From assembly GCF_002224125.1 (NCBI RefSeq), contig NZ_NCSM01000002.1, forward strand, positions 62,001 through 126,000: a stretch of DNA of 64,000 nt. Direction: 5' to 3'. This document shows, one piece after another, positions 13,901-30,514 of the stretch. Each line of letters opens with the position of its first letter. Within the stretch, counting starts at the first letter, position 1. This stretch comes from Streptomyces sp. NBS 14/10 (lineage in GTDB: Bacteria > Actinomycetota > Actinomycetes > Streptomycetales > Streptomycetaceae). The notes under the pieces were generated by a model, which saw only the letters and a program-made list of their open reading frames with translations, ran no database searches and was not told the DNA's origin. Made by a program: the position numbers and the translations under genes.

Positions 13901-16900
13901 CCGCGGCGCGGCTGGTGGTGGTGACCCGCGGAGCGGTGGCCGTCCGCCTCGGCGAGGACATCACAGACCTGGTGCATGCCCCGGTCTGGGGTCTGCTGCG
14001 TACGGCACAGGCGGAGAACCCGGACCGGCTGCTGCTGGTCGACCTGGACGGTGACGAGGCGTCGGTGGCCGCGCTGCCGGGGGCGGTGGCGGCCGCGGTG
14101 GCGGCCGGCGAGTCGCAGCTCGCGCTGCGCGGGGGAGCGGCGTTGGTGCCCCGGCTGGCCCCGGTCGGCTCCGACGGCACGCTGGTGCCGCCCCCGGGCG
14201 GCGGCGCGTGGCGGCTGGACACCACGGGCGCGGGCACCCTGGAGAACCTGGCGCTGCTGCCCTGGCCCGCCGCCGACGCGCCGCTGATCCCGGGGCAGGT
14301 GCGGATCGAGGTGCGCGCGGCCGGGCTGAACTTCCGCGATGTGCTGGGCGCGCTCGGCATGTACCCGGGGGAGCTGACGCTCGGCGCGGAGGGCGCAGGA
14401 CTGGTCCTCGAGGTCGGCCCCGGGGTGACCGGGCTGGCGGTCGGGGACCGGGTGATGGGGGTGTTCCCGAGCGGCCTGGGCCCGGTCTGCGTGGCCGACG
14501 CCCACACGGTGGCCAGGATGCCCGCCGGGTGGTCCTTCGAGGAGGCCGCGACGGTCCCGGTCGCCTTCGTCACCGCGTACTACGGCCTGTTCGACATGGG
14601 CGCACTGAGCGCCGGTGAGTCGGTGCTGGTCCACGCCGCCGCGGGCGGGGTGGGCATGGCCGCCGTACAACTGGCCCGGCACGTGGGCGCGGAGGTGTTC
14701 GCCACCGCGAGCGAGGGCAAGTGGGACACCGTACGGGCGCTGGGAGTGCCCGACGACCACCTCGCCTCCTCCCGTGACCTGGGCTTCGAGGCCGAGTTCC
14801 GGGCCGTCACCGAGGGCCGCGGGGTGGATGTCGTACTGGACTCGCTCGCGCGCGAGTTCGTCGACGCCTCGCTGCGGCTGCTGCCGCGCGGCGGCCGGTT
14901 CGTGGAGATGGGCAAGACCGACATCCGCGACGCCCAGCGGATCGCCACCCGCCACTTCGGCGTCCGCTACCGGGCGTTCGACGTGGTCGACGCCGGGCCG
15001 CAGCGGATCGGGGAGATCCTGGCCGAGATCGTGGACCTGTTCGAGCGGGGCGCGCTGGAGCTGCTGCCCAGGATCACCTGGGACCTGCGGCGCGCGCCGG
15101 AGGCGTTCCGGTTCATGAGCCAGGCGCGGCACATCGGCAAGATCGTGCTGACCGTGCCCCGGCGCCCCGACCCGTCGCACACGGTGCTGATCACCGGTGG
15201 CACCGGCACCCTGGGCGGAATGCTCGCCAGGCACCTGGTGGCCGAACACGGCGCCCGGCACCTGGTCCTCCTCAGCCGGCGCGGACCCGACGCCCCCGGC
15301 GCGGCCGAGCTGACCGCGGAACTCACCGCGGCCGGCGCCCGGGTCACGGTGGTGGCCTGCGACGCGGCCGACCGCGACCGGCTGGCCGACGTGCTCGGCG
15401 CCATCCCGGCCGAGCATCCGCTCGGCACCGTCATCCACACCGCGGGCGCGCTCGACGACGGGGTGTTCGACGCCCTGACCCCCGACCGGCTGGCACATGT
15501 GCTGCGGCCGAAGGCTGAGGGCGCGCTGAATCTGCACGAGCTCACCCGCGGCACGGACCTGACCCAGTTCGTGTTCTTCTCCGGGGCCGCCGGGGTGCTC
15601 GGCAACCCCGGCCAGGCCAACTACGCCGCTGCCAGCTCCTTCCTGGACGCGCTCGCCCACCACCGCAGGGCGCGGGGGCTGCCGGGCGTCTCCATGGCGT
15701 ACGGCTACTGGGAGCAGGCGACCGGCCTCACCAAGCACCTCACCGAGGGCGACACGGGCCGGATGACCCGGGGCGGTCTGCTGGGGCTCTCCTCGGAGCA
15801 GGGGCTCGCGCTGTTCGACGTGGCCCGGGGCGCCGACGAGGCGCTGCAGGTGCCCATGCGCATCGACCTGGCCGCGCTGCGGACCCAGGCCGAGTCCGGC
15901 ACCGGCCACCCCATGCACCGGGCGCTGGTGCGGACCGCGCCGCGGTCGGCGGCCGCCGCGCCGGACACCGGCGGCGGCCTGGACGGGCTCGCGGGTCTGC
16001 CCGAGGACGAACAGCAGGCGCGGGTCATGGAGGTGGTACGGCGCGAGGTGGCGGCCGTGCTGGTGGTCGATCCCGACGACGTCGGGCCCGACACCGGATT
16101 CGTCGAGCTCGGCCTGGACTCGCTCACCGCGGTGGAGCTCCGCAACCGGCTGGGCCGGGCCACCGGGCTGCGGCTGCCGGTCACCCTGGTCTTCGACCAC
16201 CCGTCGCCCGGCGCGCTCGCCGGGTACCTGCGGCAGCGGCTCACCACGGCCGCCCGCAAGGGCGGCAGGCCCCCGACCCCGACGCCCGCACCTGCCGCGG
16301 CACCCGCACCCGCACCGGCCCCGGCGGTGGCGCCACCTCCGGCCCCCGGCCAGGAGGAGATCCGTCACTTCCTCCTGGACGGCCAGGACCTGGACCGCCT
16401 CGGCGCCGTGCTGGAGTTCGGCTGCCGCGGCGCAGGTGGCGCCATCGCCCTCGCCAAGGCCCACCCGGCCCTGGTGGTCCACGGCGTGACCGGCGACAAG
16501 GAGTTGGCCGACCGTGCGGACCGGGAGATCCGGGAGCGCGGCCTGCGGGACCGGGCCGCGGTGTTCCACGCGGACCCCGCCGAACCCTTCCCCGGCCACT
16601 ACGACCTGGCGTTCGGCATCGGCGCCTGCTTCCGGGCCGAGGACAAGCAGGCGCTGTTCGCGAACCTGGACGCCGCCGTCGTGGACGGCGGACAGGTCCT
16701 GCTGGCGGACTTCCTGTGCACCCTGAGCGGCGACCTGATCGACCCCGGGCTCGGAGTCAGCGTCCCCACCGCGCGCACCTGGGCCGAGGTGTTCGCCCGG
16801 AACCGGCTCGTGGTCGACGAACTCATCCCGTACGACACCGTGGCGCCCGACACCGTGGCGCCCGACCCCGACCCCGACCTGGCCGAGCCGCTGCGCCGGG

Positions 16901-17025
16901 GCTGGATACGGCACCACCTCTTCCGGCTGCGCAAGGTGACCGCCTCGACCGAGGAGGAACGGCTCCAGCTCAACCGGGCACACCTGGCCGAGACCACCGG
17001 GCGTCCGCGCGCCGCGGCGAGCTGA
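7993..17025 (+). CDS. trans-AT polyketide synthase, two modules (KS-ACP*-ACP-KS-DH-ER-KR-ACP-MT)
   Basis: 3010 residues; ATG overlaps the previous stop. Order: N-terminal docking helix (1-60); KS (8184-9400; Cys212, His347, His387); an ACP-like fold (9580-9790) whose serine site reads YGVRPGQ, so the phosphopantetheine Ser is Pro559; rest of the post-KS region; intact ACP with GIDS (Ser821); second KS (10790-12075; Cys1103, His1238, His1278, HGTGT written HANGS); DH with [11 protein letters not shown] (His1585) and Asp1752; hexapeptide repeats; ER (14210-15170, HAAAGGVGM); KR with an LDD motif (B-type by the usual rule) and NYAAAS; ACP with LGLDSL (Ser2710); C-terminal SAM methyltransferase-like domain (16350-16985, [11 protein letters not shown]). 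No AT is present. The DH-ER-KR-ACP block resembles cis-AT modules rather than trans-AT ones, suggesting a grafted cassette. It probably builds a fully reduced unit after an unreduced one. Confidence 0.93.
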   Translation: MSTAEFRDILDRYARGAVGAEQARDLLTARRPAQAPEAPGRPTAPAPSGQDATTGPAGRPETLDIAVVGMSGQFPGAVDVREFWRNLAEGRVGYGELPDHYLAPEERNAYSWGGALAERDSFDPEFFGIRPYEADLMSHHQRLLLQESWHALEDAALDPRALAGSRTGLFVGAEPTSYPHESFTGASDALVASRLSYFLDLRGAALVVNTACSSALAALHLACQSLRSGESSLALVGGANAGLDGRGLDLLLQSGAMSPTGQCRTFDADADGTVYSEAVAVVVLKRLADAVADGDHVYGVVRATGMNQDGASNGITAPNGAAQEELILDVYRRFGIAAERVGYVEAHGTATPLGDPVEANALVRAFRRLTGERAFCAVGSAKSHIGHTGAASGLVGLIKVLLSMRYGRLVGMPTLRRLNPLIDLADSAFVLDDAARPWQSASGAPLMAAVNAFGHSGTNVHAVVEEYPPTAAEAPGAARTDDGRPRIVPLSARDPERLRAYAGELAEFLDPAGEADVPSPTAAPAVAPTQVCAVVADVLGVAADEIDPDERLDSYGVRPGQFARIGEALDTRFGVRLDADVPHEGRTAGELARLISEAGGALQGSGTEDRAAGAGGRALLADVARTLQLGRTELAARAAFVVRDLTELVAGLRAVAAGEELPGNCRLGQADHGSEVVRLFDDDDDLREAVSRWLDRGKLAQAAELWVRGGPIDWRRTRQDGAGRRVPLPGYPFARNRHGKLLTKPAVRPVAQPAAEPAPAPRPEPVAEPLTGAVTGAGPYAPERLAAAVEERLALLAAEMIGASAADLDIKDHLDRYGIDSITRTRMNHALSEAFPAASRTLFFDFAKVEGVAEHLAEQFPDECRAYLGGSPAAEPAPVAVPAPVAASAPIAVPAPVPAAPAPVPAPAAELTPREGQDREEDEGDENDAAADAVAIIGMSGRFPGAPDLDRYWSLLMDGRSVVTEIPPRRWDWREHYDPRPEGADVVRKSHSKWGAFLDGFDEFDPALFKFTEDEARNTDPQVRLFLQECWKALEDAGCAPSKLPAPVRRRIGVFAGGAKHGFTRLGAEGRLEMPRTSFGDMVNRVSFQFDLGGPSKAVDTACSSALVALHEAVQSLRAGQCELALAGAVNLYLHPSTYAELGTVGLLSDRSECGSFGAEANGIVPGEGVAAVLLKPLRQALRDGDPIRAVIRGTAVNHNGRTIGFTSPSAQRQADVIREALRDGGVDPRTVGYVEAHANGSEIGDAVEMTALTQAFDERPGASGRFGVGSVKPNIGHGEASAGMAQLFKVVLALRHRTLPPTRLPEEFNPAIDFDRLPFELSGSAVPWAPVVVDGTPAPRRAGITSIGGGGTNAHVVLEEAPEPAQPRPTVRGPVVFTLSAHTEERLSAYVDQWIDFLRGGPRTDLAGIAYTLQVGRADLTHRLAAVAKGAEDLLGQLTRWRRGRPGGALVTATAGRVKAEELDAALRERDLGRVASLWAHGATVDWSELYGDDVPRRVPGLPTYPFEHQVCWVDESAPVPLPVATAVSTPAGPAPATAAPAATTPLPADPAAQAPDGHPLLTSAVPLADGGVVFSGEVSLASHPWVADHAVSGTVLFPGTAFVEMALHAGRDVGCARLEELTLQAPLVLSERSAVRLQVAVGAPDSGNGRPVEVYSQAGAEQPWRRHATGLLGSGAPEAGPELTAWPPAGAEAVPVDDYYRVMADAGYAYGPAFCGLRAVWKRGDEVFAEATIDDAPDAARYGLHPALLDSALHAMGFGGFVRDGGGLLPFSWSGMRLFGRGAAAVRVRLTGAGTDAVSAEVADATGRPVAALDSLVLRPVSGERPVSGEQSVSGERPVSGERPVSGVRPGAASAGAATATAATTGTAALPDSLFRLDWTALLAETAGAGRDTARWSLPGPDDLGLGAALRRAGATVSEDAAEVALVSLATASRATGEQPAELAAGIRAATARALGLVQGRLADEERAAARLVVVTRGAVAVRLGEDITDLVHAPVWGLLRTAQAENPDRLLLVDLDGDEASVAALPGAVAAAVAAGESQLALRGGAALVPRLAPVGSDGTLVPPPGGGAWRLDTTGAGTLENLALLPWPAADAPLIPGQVRIEVRAAGLNFRDVLGALGMYPGELTLGAEGAGLVLEVGPGVTGLAVGDRVMGVFPSGLGPVCVADAHTVARMPAGWSFEEAATVPVAFVTAYYGLFDMGALSAGESVLVHAAAGGVGMAAVQLARHVGAEVFATASEGKWDTVRALGVPDDHLASSRDLGFEAEFRAVTEGRGVDVVLDSLAREFVDASLRLLPRGGRFVEMGKTDIRDAQRIATRHFGVRYRAFDVVDAGPQRIGEILAEIVDLFERGALELLPRITWDLRRAPEAFRFMSQARHIGKIVLTVPRRPDPSHTVLITGGTGTLGGMLARHLVAEHGARHLVLLSRRGPDAPGAAELTAELTAAGARVTVVACDAADRDRLADVLGAIPAEHPLGTVIHTAGALDDGVFDALTPDRLAHVLRPKAEGALNLHELTRGTDLTQFVFFSGAAGVLGNPGQANYAAASSFLDALAHHRRARGLPGVSMAYGYWEQATGLTKHLTEGDTGRMTRGGLLGLSSEQGLALFDVARGADEALQVPMRIDLAALRTQAESGTGHPMHRALVRTAPRSAAAAPDTGGGLDGLAGLPEDEQQARVMEVVRREVAAVLVVDPDDVGPDTGFVELGLDSLTAVELRNRLGRATGLRLPVTLVFDHPSPGALAGYLRQRLTTAARKGGRPPTPTPAPAAAPAPAPAPAVAPPPAPGQEEIRHFLLDGQDLDRLGAVLEFGCRGAGGAIALAKAHPALVVHGVTGDKELADRADREIRERGLRDRAAVFHADPAEPFPGHYDLAFGIGACFRAEDKQALFANLDAAVVDGGQVLLADFLCTLSGDLIDPGLGVSVPTARTWAEVFARNRLVVDELIPYDTVAPDTVAPDPDPDLAEPLRRGWIRHHLFRLRKVTASTEEERLQLNRAHLAETTGRPRAAAS
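13453..13542 (+). repeat. five tandem 18-bp repeats (RPVSGE hexapeptide)
   Basis: Five in-frame 18-bp units encode [30 protein letters not shown] between the DH and ER domains. This short tandem array lies exactly at a domain border, where copy number could vary by slippage without breaking the frame. It probably acts as a flexible hinge. Confidence 0.9.
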
Positions 17026-17041
17026 AGGAGATTCAGAGACG

Positions 17042-20000
17042 ATGTCGCCCCACGTCAAGCAGCTCAAGCAGACGCTGTCGGAGCTCGCGGCCCGGGTGCT
17101 GGACGCCTCCCCCGAGCGGGTGGCCGAGGCATCCTTCCAGGAGCTGGGCCTCGGCCTGGTCGCGGCCGTGGAGCTGACCGAGGAGGTCAACGCCCGGTTC
17201 GGCACGGCGCTTCCGACCAGCGCGGTGACCGAGGCGGGCGATCTCGGCCGGCTCGCCGAGCGCGTCGAGGCCACCCTCGCCCGGCAGGCCGCCCCGCCGG
17301 AGGCGGTGGCGGTGATCGGGATGCACTGTCGTACCGCCGGCGCCGCCGACCCCGAGGAGCTGTGGGAGGTGATCAGCGAGGGCCGGGACCGCACCGGTCC
17401 GGTGGCCGACCCGGTGGCGCTCTCGCTGTTCCGCGAGCACTTCCCGGACGCGGCGGTGCCCGCTTACGGCGCCATGGCCGAGGCCGAGTGCTTCGACCCG
17501 GCGTTCTTCCGGATCTCACCGCGCGAGGCCGCCGCGATGGACGCCGCCCAGCGGGTCCTGCTGGAGTCCTGCTACCACGCGCTGGAGGACGCGGCCCAGG
17601 ACGCCTCGGCGCTGCGCGGCCGCGCGGTCGCGACCGTCGTCGGCAGCACCGGGCTCGCCCCGCAGAACGAGTACTCCGCGCATGCGCTGATGGGCTCCGA
17701 CACCAGCATCATGGCCGCTCGCCTGGCCTACCACCTCGACCTCGCCGGGCCCGCGCTGACGGTGGACACGGCGTGCTCGTCCTCGCTCGTCGCCGTGGAC
17801 ATCGCGCGGCGGCTGCTGCTGTCCGGCGAGGCGGAACTCGCGCTGGCCGCCGGGGTCTACGTGGTCAACCACCCCGGGACCTTCGTCACCATGGAGGCCC
17901 TGGGCACCGTGTCACCGCGCCGCACCTGCCGCCCCTTCGACGCGGAGGCCGACGGCATGCTGGTGGGCGACGGCGTCGGGGTGCTGGTGCTCAAGCGCCT
18001 GTCCGACGCGGTCCGGGACAACGACCGGATCCTGGGCGTCATCCGGGGCAGCGCGACCAACCAGGACGGCCGGACCTCGGGGATCACCTCCCCCAGCTCC
18101 ACCGCGCAGAGCGCTCTGCTGCGCGAGGTCTACCGGCGCAGCGGCGTCGACATGGGCCGGCTGCGCTACGTGGAGGCGCACGGCACCGGGACCAGCCTCG
18201 GCGACCCCATCGAGGTGCACGGCCTGACCGAGGCGTTCGAGGAGTTCACCGAGCGCAAGCAGTTCTGCGCGATCGGCTCGGTCAAGGCCAACATCGGCCA
18301 CACGATGGGGGCCGCGGGCGTGCTGGGCGCCATCAAGGTGCTGCTGTGCCTGCGGTACGGAAAGCTCCCCCCGGCGGCCAACTTCCGCGACGAGAACAAG
18401 CACGTCGACTTCGCCGACAGCCCGGTCTACGTCAACCGCGAGCCGGCCGACTGGGCTGCGGACGACACCGGCCCCCGGCTGGCCGGCGTGAGCTCTTTCG
18501 GGTACAGCGGCACCAACGCCCACGTCATCATCGAGGAGTACCCCGCCGCCGAGCGCCGCGGTCGGCCCCTGCCCCGGCGGCGGCAGCTCGTACCGCTGTC
18601 CGCGAGGACCGACGCCCAGCTGCGGCGGAAGGCCGGGGCTCTCGCCGCACGGCTGCGGAACGACAGGCTGGGCGACGACGCGCTGCAGGACGTGGCGTAC
18701 ACCCTCCAGGTGGGCCGCGAGGCGTTCCCCGAGCGGCTCGCGGTGTCGGCCGACTCGATGAGCGAACTGGCCAAGCGACTGGAGGCGTTCGCGGGCGGCG
18801 CCGACGCCGTCCCGGCCACCTACCGGGGGCGGGCCCCCGAAGACCGTACGGGCGGGCAGGCTCCGACCGCGGCCGGGCGCGATGTGGACGAGCTCGCCGC
18901 GGCCTGGGCCACCGGCGCGGCGGTGGACTGGCCACGGTTGCACACCGGCGGCGCGCCCCGGCGGATCCAGCTGCCCGGCCACCCCTTCGAGCGTGAGGTG
19001 TTCCGCCACGCCTGGGCAGACGGCGCCCCGGCCGACGGCGCCCCGGCCGACGCGTCCGGCCATGACATCGCGCCGCCGCGCCCGGCCGCCGGTGCCGTGC
19101 CCTCGGTCCTGGTGGAACTCGACGCGGCGGCCGAGGAACACCTGCGGGCCGATCCCTCGGCCGCGGACATCGAAGCCGCGCTCCGCAACGATGTGATGGT
19201 CCGCGAACTGGCCAAGGTCTGCCGGGAGTTGCTGTTCGCCTCGCTGCGCCGGATGGAGGTCTTCCAGGCCCCCGGCGAGCGCCACGGCGCGCCCGAGCTG
19301 ATCCGGCGGCTGGGCGTCGTGGACGAGCACACCTCGCTGTTCCGGGCGCTGCTCGGCGTCCTCACCGACGACGGGCTGCTGCGCGCCGAGGGGGAGGAAC
19401 TGGTCACCACCGACCGGGTCGCCGACCCCGCGCTGGTGCGCTGGGAGCCGGACCGGCTGGAAGCCCTCAAGCGCGAGGTGACCGGCCACTACCCGGAGAT
19501 GGAGGGCTACTTCCGGCTGCTGACCTCCTGCCTGGAGGAGTTCCCGGCCATCCTCACCGGCCGCCGGAAGGCCCATGAAGTCCTCTTCCCCGACGGCTCC
19601 TTCGACGCGGTGGAGGCCGTCTACCACAGCGATCAGGACACCAACGCCCTGGTGGCCCAGCTGGTCGCCGCGTACGCGCGGGCCCGGTTGGCCCGCGACC
19701 CGGGCGCGGAGGTGTCCGTGCTGGAGATCGGCGCGGGCACCGGCGGCACGACCGCGAAGGTGCTGCCCGCGCTGGACGGCCTTCAGGACCGGCTGCTCTA
19801 CGCGTACACCGACATCTCGCGCAGCTTCACCCTGTACGGGCGCAACCGGTACGCCAAGGACCACCCGTTCCTGAGCTTCCAGCAGCTGGATATCGAGTCC
19901 CCGCCGGCCGAGCAGGGCTTCGAGGCGGGCGCCTACGACGTCGTGCTGGCCTGCAACGTGCTCCACGCGACCCGGCGGATCGACGACTCGCTGGCCCACG

Positions 20001-20710
20001 CCCGGCAGCTGCTGCGGCCCGGCGGTGTGCTGATCCTGCTGGAGACCACCCGGGTGCAGGAGTTCTTCACCCTCACCTTCGGCCTGATGGCCGGCTGGTG
20101 GGCGTTCCAGGACCACGAGCGCAGGCTGCCCGGCTCGCCGCTGCTGAGCGTCGCCCTGTGGCGCCAGGCCCTGGAGCAGGGCGGCTTCCGCGCGGTGCGC
20201 AGCCTGTCGCTGGCGCCGGTGCGCGAGGACCAGGCGTACCAGGCCGTCGTCCTGGCGGAGAACGAGGGGGCCGTGACCGGCCTGACGGACACCACAGCCC
20301 CGGTCCTGCCGCGCCCGGCCGCGCCGGCGGAGCCGCCGACGGTCACCGCGACACCGGCATCGACCGCACAGGCGACGCAGGCGACGCAGCCCGCCGAGCC
20401 CGCCGGGCCCGCTCAGGCCCCGGAAGAGGATGCCGACGGCTCCCTCCAGGCCATGGTGGTCGACGCCTGGCGGGAGGTGCTGGGCGTCGCCTCGGCCCGC
20501 CCGGACGACGACTTCCAGGAGCTGGGGGGCGACTCGATCCTGGCGACCCAGATCATCTCCCGGCTCAAGAGCGGCTTCCCCATCGAGCTGGACCTGGGCG
20601 AGCTGTTCCAGGCCCGCACCCTGGCCGACATGGTCGCCATGCTCGAAGCCGAACTGGTCGAGCGCATCGAGGAACTGCCCGAAGACACCGTCGCCACCTT
20701 GCTCGCGTGA
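17042..20710 (+). CDS. trans-AT polyketide synthase, single module (ACP*-KS-cMT-carrier protein)
   Basis: 1222 residues, 16 nt after the previous gene, with AAGGAG upstream of the ATG. Residues 1-85 fold like an ACP, but the signature LGLDSL reads LGLGLV (Asp to Gly38, Ser to Leu39), so it cannot carry a chain. The KS (17305-18540) has Cys245, His380 and His420 and looks active. A post-KS flanking region with PGHPFE follows in place of an AT. The C-methyltransferase (19470-20270) has GAGTGGTT and NVLHAT. The C-terminal carrier domain has ELGGDSIL (Ser1165), which is closer to NRPS PCPs, and the protein ends in an acidic helix suited to docking with the NRPS that follows. It probably performs the last polyketide extension and alpha-methylation before amino-acid capture. 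Confidence 0.92.
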   Translation: MSPHVKQLKQTLSELAARVLDASPERVAEASFQELGLGLVAAVELTEEVNARFGTALPTSAVTEAGDLGRLAERVEATLARQAAPPEAVAVIGMHCRTAGAADPEELWEVISEGRDRTGPVADPVALSLFREHFPDAAVPAYGAMAEAECFDPAFFRISPREAAAMDAAQRVLLESCYHALEDAAQDASALRGRAVATVVGSTGLAPQNEYSAHALMGSDTSIMAARLAYHLDLAGPALTVDTACSSSLVAVDIARRLLLSGEAELALAAGVYVVNHPGTFVTMEALGTVSPRRTCRPFDAEADGMLVGDGVGVLVLKRLSDAVRDNDRILGVIRGSATNQDGRTSGITSPSSTAQSALLREVYRRSGVDMGRLRYVEAHGTGTSLGDPIEVHGLTEAFEEFTERKQFCAIGSVKANIGHTMGAAGVLGAIKVLLCLRYGKLPPAANFRDENKHVDFADSPVYVNREPADWAADDTGPRLAGVSSFGYSGTNAHVIIEEYPAAERRGRPLPRRRQLVPLSARTDAQLRRKAGALAARLRNDRLGDDALQDVAYTLQVGREAFPERLAVSADSMSELAKRLEAFAGGADAVPATYRGRAPEDRTGGQAPTAAGRDVDELAAAWATGAAVDWPRLHTGGAPRRIQLPGHPFEREVFRHAWADGAPADGAPADASGHDIAPPRPAAGAVPSVLVELDAAAEEHLRADPSAADIEAALRNDVMVRELAKVCRELLFASLRRMEVFQAPGERHGAPELIRRLGVVDEHTSLFRALLGVLTDDGLLRAEGEELVTTDRVADPALVRWEPDRLEALKREVTGHYPEMEGYFRLLTSCLEEFPAILTGRRKAHEVLFPDGSFDAVEAVYHSDQDTNALVAQLVAAYARARLARDPGAEVSVLEIGAGTGGTTAKVLPALDGLQDRLLYAYTDISRSFTLYGRNRYAKDHPFLSFQQLDIESPPAEQGFEAGAYDVVLACNVLHATRRIDDSLAHARQLLRPGGVLILLETTRVQEFFTLTFGLMAGWWAFQDHERRLPGSPLLSVALWRQALEQGGFRAVRSLSLAPVREDQAYQAVVLAENEGAVTGLTDTTAPVLPRPAAPAEPPTVTATPASTAQATQATQPAEPAGPAQAPEEDADGSLQAMVVDAWREVLGVASARPDDDFQELGGDSILATQIISRLKSGFPIELDLGELFQARTLADMVAMLEAELVERIEELPEDTVATLLA

Positions 20711-20747
20711 GTCGCGGAACCCGGATACCTGAAGGAGTCCTCCCGCC

Positions 20748-26758
<6,011 letters not shown>

Positions 26759-26762
<4 letters not shown>

Positions 26763-29700
26763 GACGGCCCACCGTCTTCATGTTCTCCGGCCAGGGCTCC
26801 CAGTACCACCGGATGGGCCAGGACCTGTACCGGGCCGAGCCGGTGTTCCGGGAGACGCTCGACCGCCTCGACGCCGTCGCCGAGGCGGAACTCGGGGCGT
26901 CCGTACTGGGCCGGATGTACGACCCGGGCCGCGGCCCCGCCGAGCCCTTCGACGACCTGGAGTTCACCCATCCGGCGATCGTCATGGTGCAACTCGCCCT
27001 CGCGGACACCCTCGCCGGGTACGGGATCGAACCCGACCTGCTGCTCGGCGCGAGCCTCGGCGAGTTCACCGCGTGCGTGCTGGCGTGCGTGGTGGACCGG
27101 GACACCTGTCTGAGGCTGCTGATCCGGCAGGCCAGGGCGGCGCGCGGAGCGCCGCCCGGCGGGATGCTCGCGGTACTGGGCGACGAGCGGCTGCACCGGG
27201 ACATCCCGCTGCTGCGCGACCACACCGAGGTCGCCGCCCGGAACTACCCCGGGCACCTCGTCCTGTCCGGCGCCGACGACGCCCTGACCGCCGCCGAGGA
27301 ACTGCTGCGGGCGCGCGATGTGGCCTGCCACCGGGTGCCCGTCCCGTACGCCTTCCACTCGGCCCTCATGGACGCCGGCGAGCCGGTGTTCCGGACCACC
27401 GTCGCGGAGGCGGAGCTGCGGCCGCCGCGGATCCCGATCGTGTCCTGCGCCGCCATGGGCGCGGTCGACCGGGTGACGGCCGACCACCTGTGGCGGGCGA
27501 CCAGGGCGCCGATCGAGTTCGCGGCCACGCTGACCGCGCTGGAGCGGAGCGGCCCGTACCAGTACCTCGACCTCGGCCCGTCCGGCACCCTGCACAATTT
27601 CGTCCGGGCCGGCCTGCCCGCCCACTCGCGGTCGAACTCCCACGCGCTGCTCAGCCCGCTGAGCGACGACACCCGCGCGCTGGCCGAGCTGCGCTCCGCC
27701 GTGGCCCCGCGCCCCCGCACCCGCCCCGCCCCTCAGCACCCCCAGGAGGGCATCATGAAGGTATACGGATTCCCCGGTCAGGGCAGCCAGGCCAAGGGGA
27801 TGGGAAAGGACCTCTTCGACGAGTTCCCGGAACAGACCGCGGTGGCGGACGCCGTGCTCGGGTACTCGATCAGGGAGCTGTGCACCCAGGACCCCCGACG
27901 CGAGCTGAAGCTCACCCAGTTCACCCAGCCCGCGCTGTACGTGGTCAGCGCCCTGACCTGGCTGCGGAAGCTGCGCGACGACCCCACCCCGCCGGACTAC
28001 CTGGTGGGGCACAGCCTCGGCGAGTACGTCGCGCTGTTCGCCGCCGGGGCCTTCGACTTCGAGACCGGCCTGCGGCTGGTCAAGCGCCGCGGCGAGCTGA
28101 TGAGCCGCGCCGAGGGCGGGCGGATGGCCGCCGTGCTGGGCTGTGACCTGGACCGGGTGGAAGGGGCGCTGAGCGACCACCAGCTGACCGGTCTGGACAT
28201 CGCCAACCACAACGCGCCGGCCCAGTTCGTCCTCGCCGGACCCACCGATGAGCTCGAGCGGGCCAAGCCGGTGTTCGAGGGCCTGGGCGCGCACTATGTG
28301 ATGCTGAACGTCAGCGCCCCCTTCCACTCGCGCTATCTGCGCGAGACCGCCGACGAGTTCGCCCGCCACCTCGACGGCTTCACGCTGCGCGACCCCGACA
28401 TTCCCGTGATCGCCAACGTGGACGCCCGGCCGTACCGGCCCGGCGAGGTGAAGCGGACGCTGGCCCGGCAGATCGCCTCGACGGTGCGCTGGACGGACAC
28501 GGTCAGGTACCTCATGGGCAAAGGCGAGTTCGAGTTCGAGGAACTGGGACCGGGCGCGGTGCTCCGCAAGCTGGTCACCAAGATCAAGGCCGAGGCGGAG
28601 CCGCTGGTCACCGAGGCACAGGTCACCGAGCGACCTGTCACCGAGCCACGGGCCACCGAGCCACGGGCCACCGAGCAACCCGTCGCCGAGCCACCGGTCG
28701 CCGCCGAGGTGGCCGCCGCCCCCGGCGCGGCCGGGGCGGTCGGGGCGGAAACCCTGGGCGCGGGGACCTTCCGGGAGCGCTACGGCCTCCGTTACGCGTG
28801 CCTGGCCGGTGCCATGTACGGCGGGGTGTCCGGAGCGGAGCTGCTGGTGCGGCTGGCGAAGTCCGGCGGGATGGGCTTCTTCGGGACCGGCGGGCTGACC
28901 CTGGACGAGGTCGGGGCGGGGCTCGACGCGGTGCGGGCCGCCCTGGGCGCCGACGGGGCGTACGGAGCGAACCTGCTGCACCAGTACGCCGATCCGGAAC
29001 GGGAGTCGGCGCTGGTCGACCTGTTCCTGCGGGCCGGTGTGCGCACCATCGAGGCATCCTGCTTCCTGCGGATCACCCCCGCGCTGGTCAAGTACCGGCT
29101 GAGCGGGGGCAGGGTGCTGGCCAAGGTGTCCAGCACCGATATGGCGGCCGCGTTCCTGGAACCCGCGCCGCGGCGCATCGTCCGGCAACTGCTCGACGAG
29201 GGGCGGATAGCCGCCGCGGACGCCGAGCGCTTCGCGCACCTGCCGATGGCCGACGACCTGTGCGTGGAGGTCGGCGCCGGCTGGTACGACGCCACCGGCA
29301 CGCTGGCCACGCTGCTGCCCGCCGTGGTCCGGCTGCGGGACGCCCGGTCCGCACGGGCCGGAGCCGGGCCGAGGATCCATGTGGGCGCGGCCGGCGGGAT
29401 CGGCAGCCCGGAGGCCGCGGCCGCCGCGTTCGTCCTGGGCGCGGACTTCCTGGTCACCGGCTCGATCAACCAGTGCACCCCGGAAGCGGCCACCAGCGAG
29501 GCCGTCAAGGACCTGCTGCAGGAGATGGAGGTCCATGACGTCGCCCTCGCACCCGCCCCGGAGATGTTCGAACTGGGGGTGCGGGCGCAGGTGGCCAAGC
29601 GCGGTGTGCTGCTCCCGGCGAAGGCGGGGAAGCTGCACGAGCTGTGGCGGCGCCACGACTCCTTCGAGGACATCGACGCGCCGACCCGCCGTCGGATCGA

Positions 29701-30025
29701 GGAGAAGTTCCTGCACGGATCGTTCCACGAGGCCGCCGCCGCGGAGCCGGACGCAGGGCCGGGTGGCGACGGCAAGCGGCGAATGGCCACGGCCTTCCGG
29801 TCCTACCTCCACCGCGGCTTCCGGCTGGCGCTGCGCGGAGACCCGGGGCGGAAGGTCGACTACCTGGTCTACTGCGGTCCCGCGATGGGCGCGTTCAACT
29901 CCTGGGTGGCCGGTACCGGTCTCGAGCCGTGGCGGTCCCGCCACGTCGACACCATCGCGGAGCACCTGATGTCCGAAACCGCTGCTCTGCTGCGGGACCG
30001 GGCGGCCCACTACAGCTCCAGGTGA
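26759..30025 (+). CDS. trans-acting AT-AT-enoylreductase of the trans-AT PKS
   Basis: 1088 residues, GTG start overlapping the NRPS stop (GTGA). Domain 1 (residues 1-310) is an acyltransferase fold with GASLGE around Ser99. Domain 2 (333-630) is a typical malonyl-type AT with GHSLGE (Ser419) and a downstream FHS. Domain 3 (about 668-1088) is a PfaD-type flavin-dependent enoylreductase (TIM barrel; GAAGGIG and TGSINQCT). In trans-AT systems the GHSLGE domain loads malonyl units onto the AT-less modules, and a divergent first AT is often an acyl hydrolase that clears stalled carriers; that role here is inference. A TEP/TER-rich pentapeptide hinge joins AT2 to the ER. A strong ribosome-binding site and in-frame ATG lie inside the gene at 27755, so AT2-ER may also be made alone. 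Confidence 0.93.
27744..27757 (+). promoter_or_regulatory. internal Shine-Dalgarno and in-frame ATG before AT2
   Basis: AGGAGGG at 27744-27750 lies 4-5 nt before an ATG at 27755 that is in frame with the surrounding gene (codon 333) and sits exactly at the start of the second acyltransferase domain (MKVYGFPGQGSQ). This is a better initiation signal than those of the neighbouring genes. It suggests either a recent fusion of two genes or present-day internal initiation. Confidence 0.6.
28607..28696 (+). repeat. six 15-bp repeats, pentapeptide hinge between AT2 and ER
   Basis: Six consecutive 15-bp units encode VTEAQ, VTERP, VTEPR, ATEPR, ATEQP and VAEPP. They form a charged, proline-rich hinge between the malonyl-AT and the flavin enoylreductase and may be length-variable between strains. 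Confidence 0.8.
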
Positions 30026-30079
30026 CGGTAAGGGGAGAGGAGTTCTGGGAGCTGTTGCGGGAGAGCCGGGAGGCAGGGC

Positions 30080-30346
30080 CTATACCAGCAGCCGAATCGA
30101 CGGTGCTTCCGCATCAACTGCCATCTCCGTCTTGCACTCTCCGCAATACACGGGGCTGGGGCGCCGCACATTGGTCTGGATCGAGCCCTTGCTCGACGTC
30201 TCCTGATGCGGGCAGTAGCAGCCGTAATGCAGGCGGACCCATGAGCTGAGCGGCGTCGCTTGCCCTCCGCGTTTGGCGTCCTGGAACGGTGCCCACCGGA
30301 AGTCGACCGCGGACTTCAGCGTGAGCCGGTCATCCTGGCTCGTCAC
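30080..30346 (-). CDS. hypothetical small Cys-rich protein or gene remnant
   Basis: An 88-residue frame from a GTG at 30346. It contains GCYCPH and, after 26 residues, YCGECKTE, which together could form a small zinc site. Codon content is less GC-biased than in the adjoining PKS genes. The frame stays open about 12 codons upstream of the GTG without a better start, so this may be the tail of a longer lost gene. I do not recognise the family. It is the only content I see in the 489 nt between the biosynthetic operon and the ligase, and marks the cluster's right border. Confidence 0.35.
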   Translation of the reverse strand: MTSQDDRLTLKSAVDFRWAPFQDAKRGGQATPLSSWVRLHYGCYCPHQETSSKGSIQTNVRRPSPVYCGECKTEMAVDAEAPSIRLLV

Positions 30347-30514
30347 GTCGAACGCCGCGATCCGTGCTGCCGTGAAGTGGTCTCAAGGCTGCGCAGCATT
30401 GAGTGATGGTCGCATATCTGAAAAGCAACAGGGCGTGTATCGGAAGCCTGAAGGTCCTGCGCATTCGGCCGCGGCTTTGGCGGCGTTGTCAGTGGGGGCA
30501 GTCACGATGGCGTC

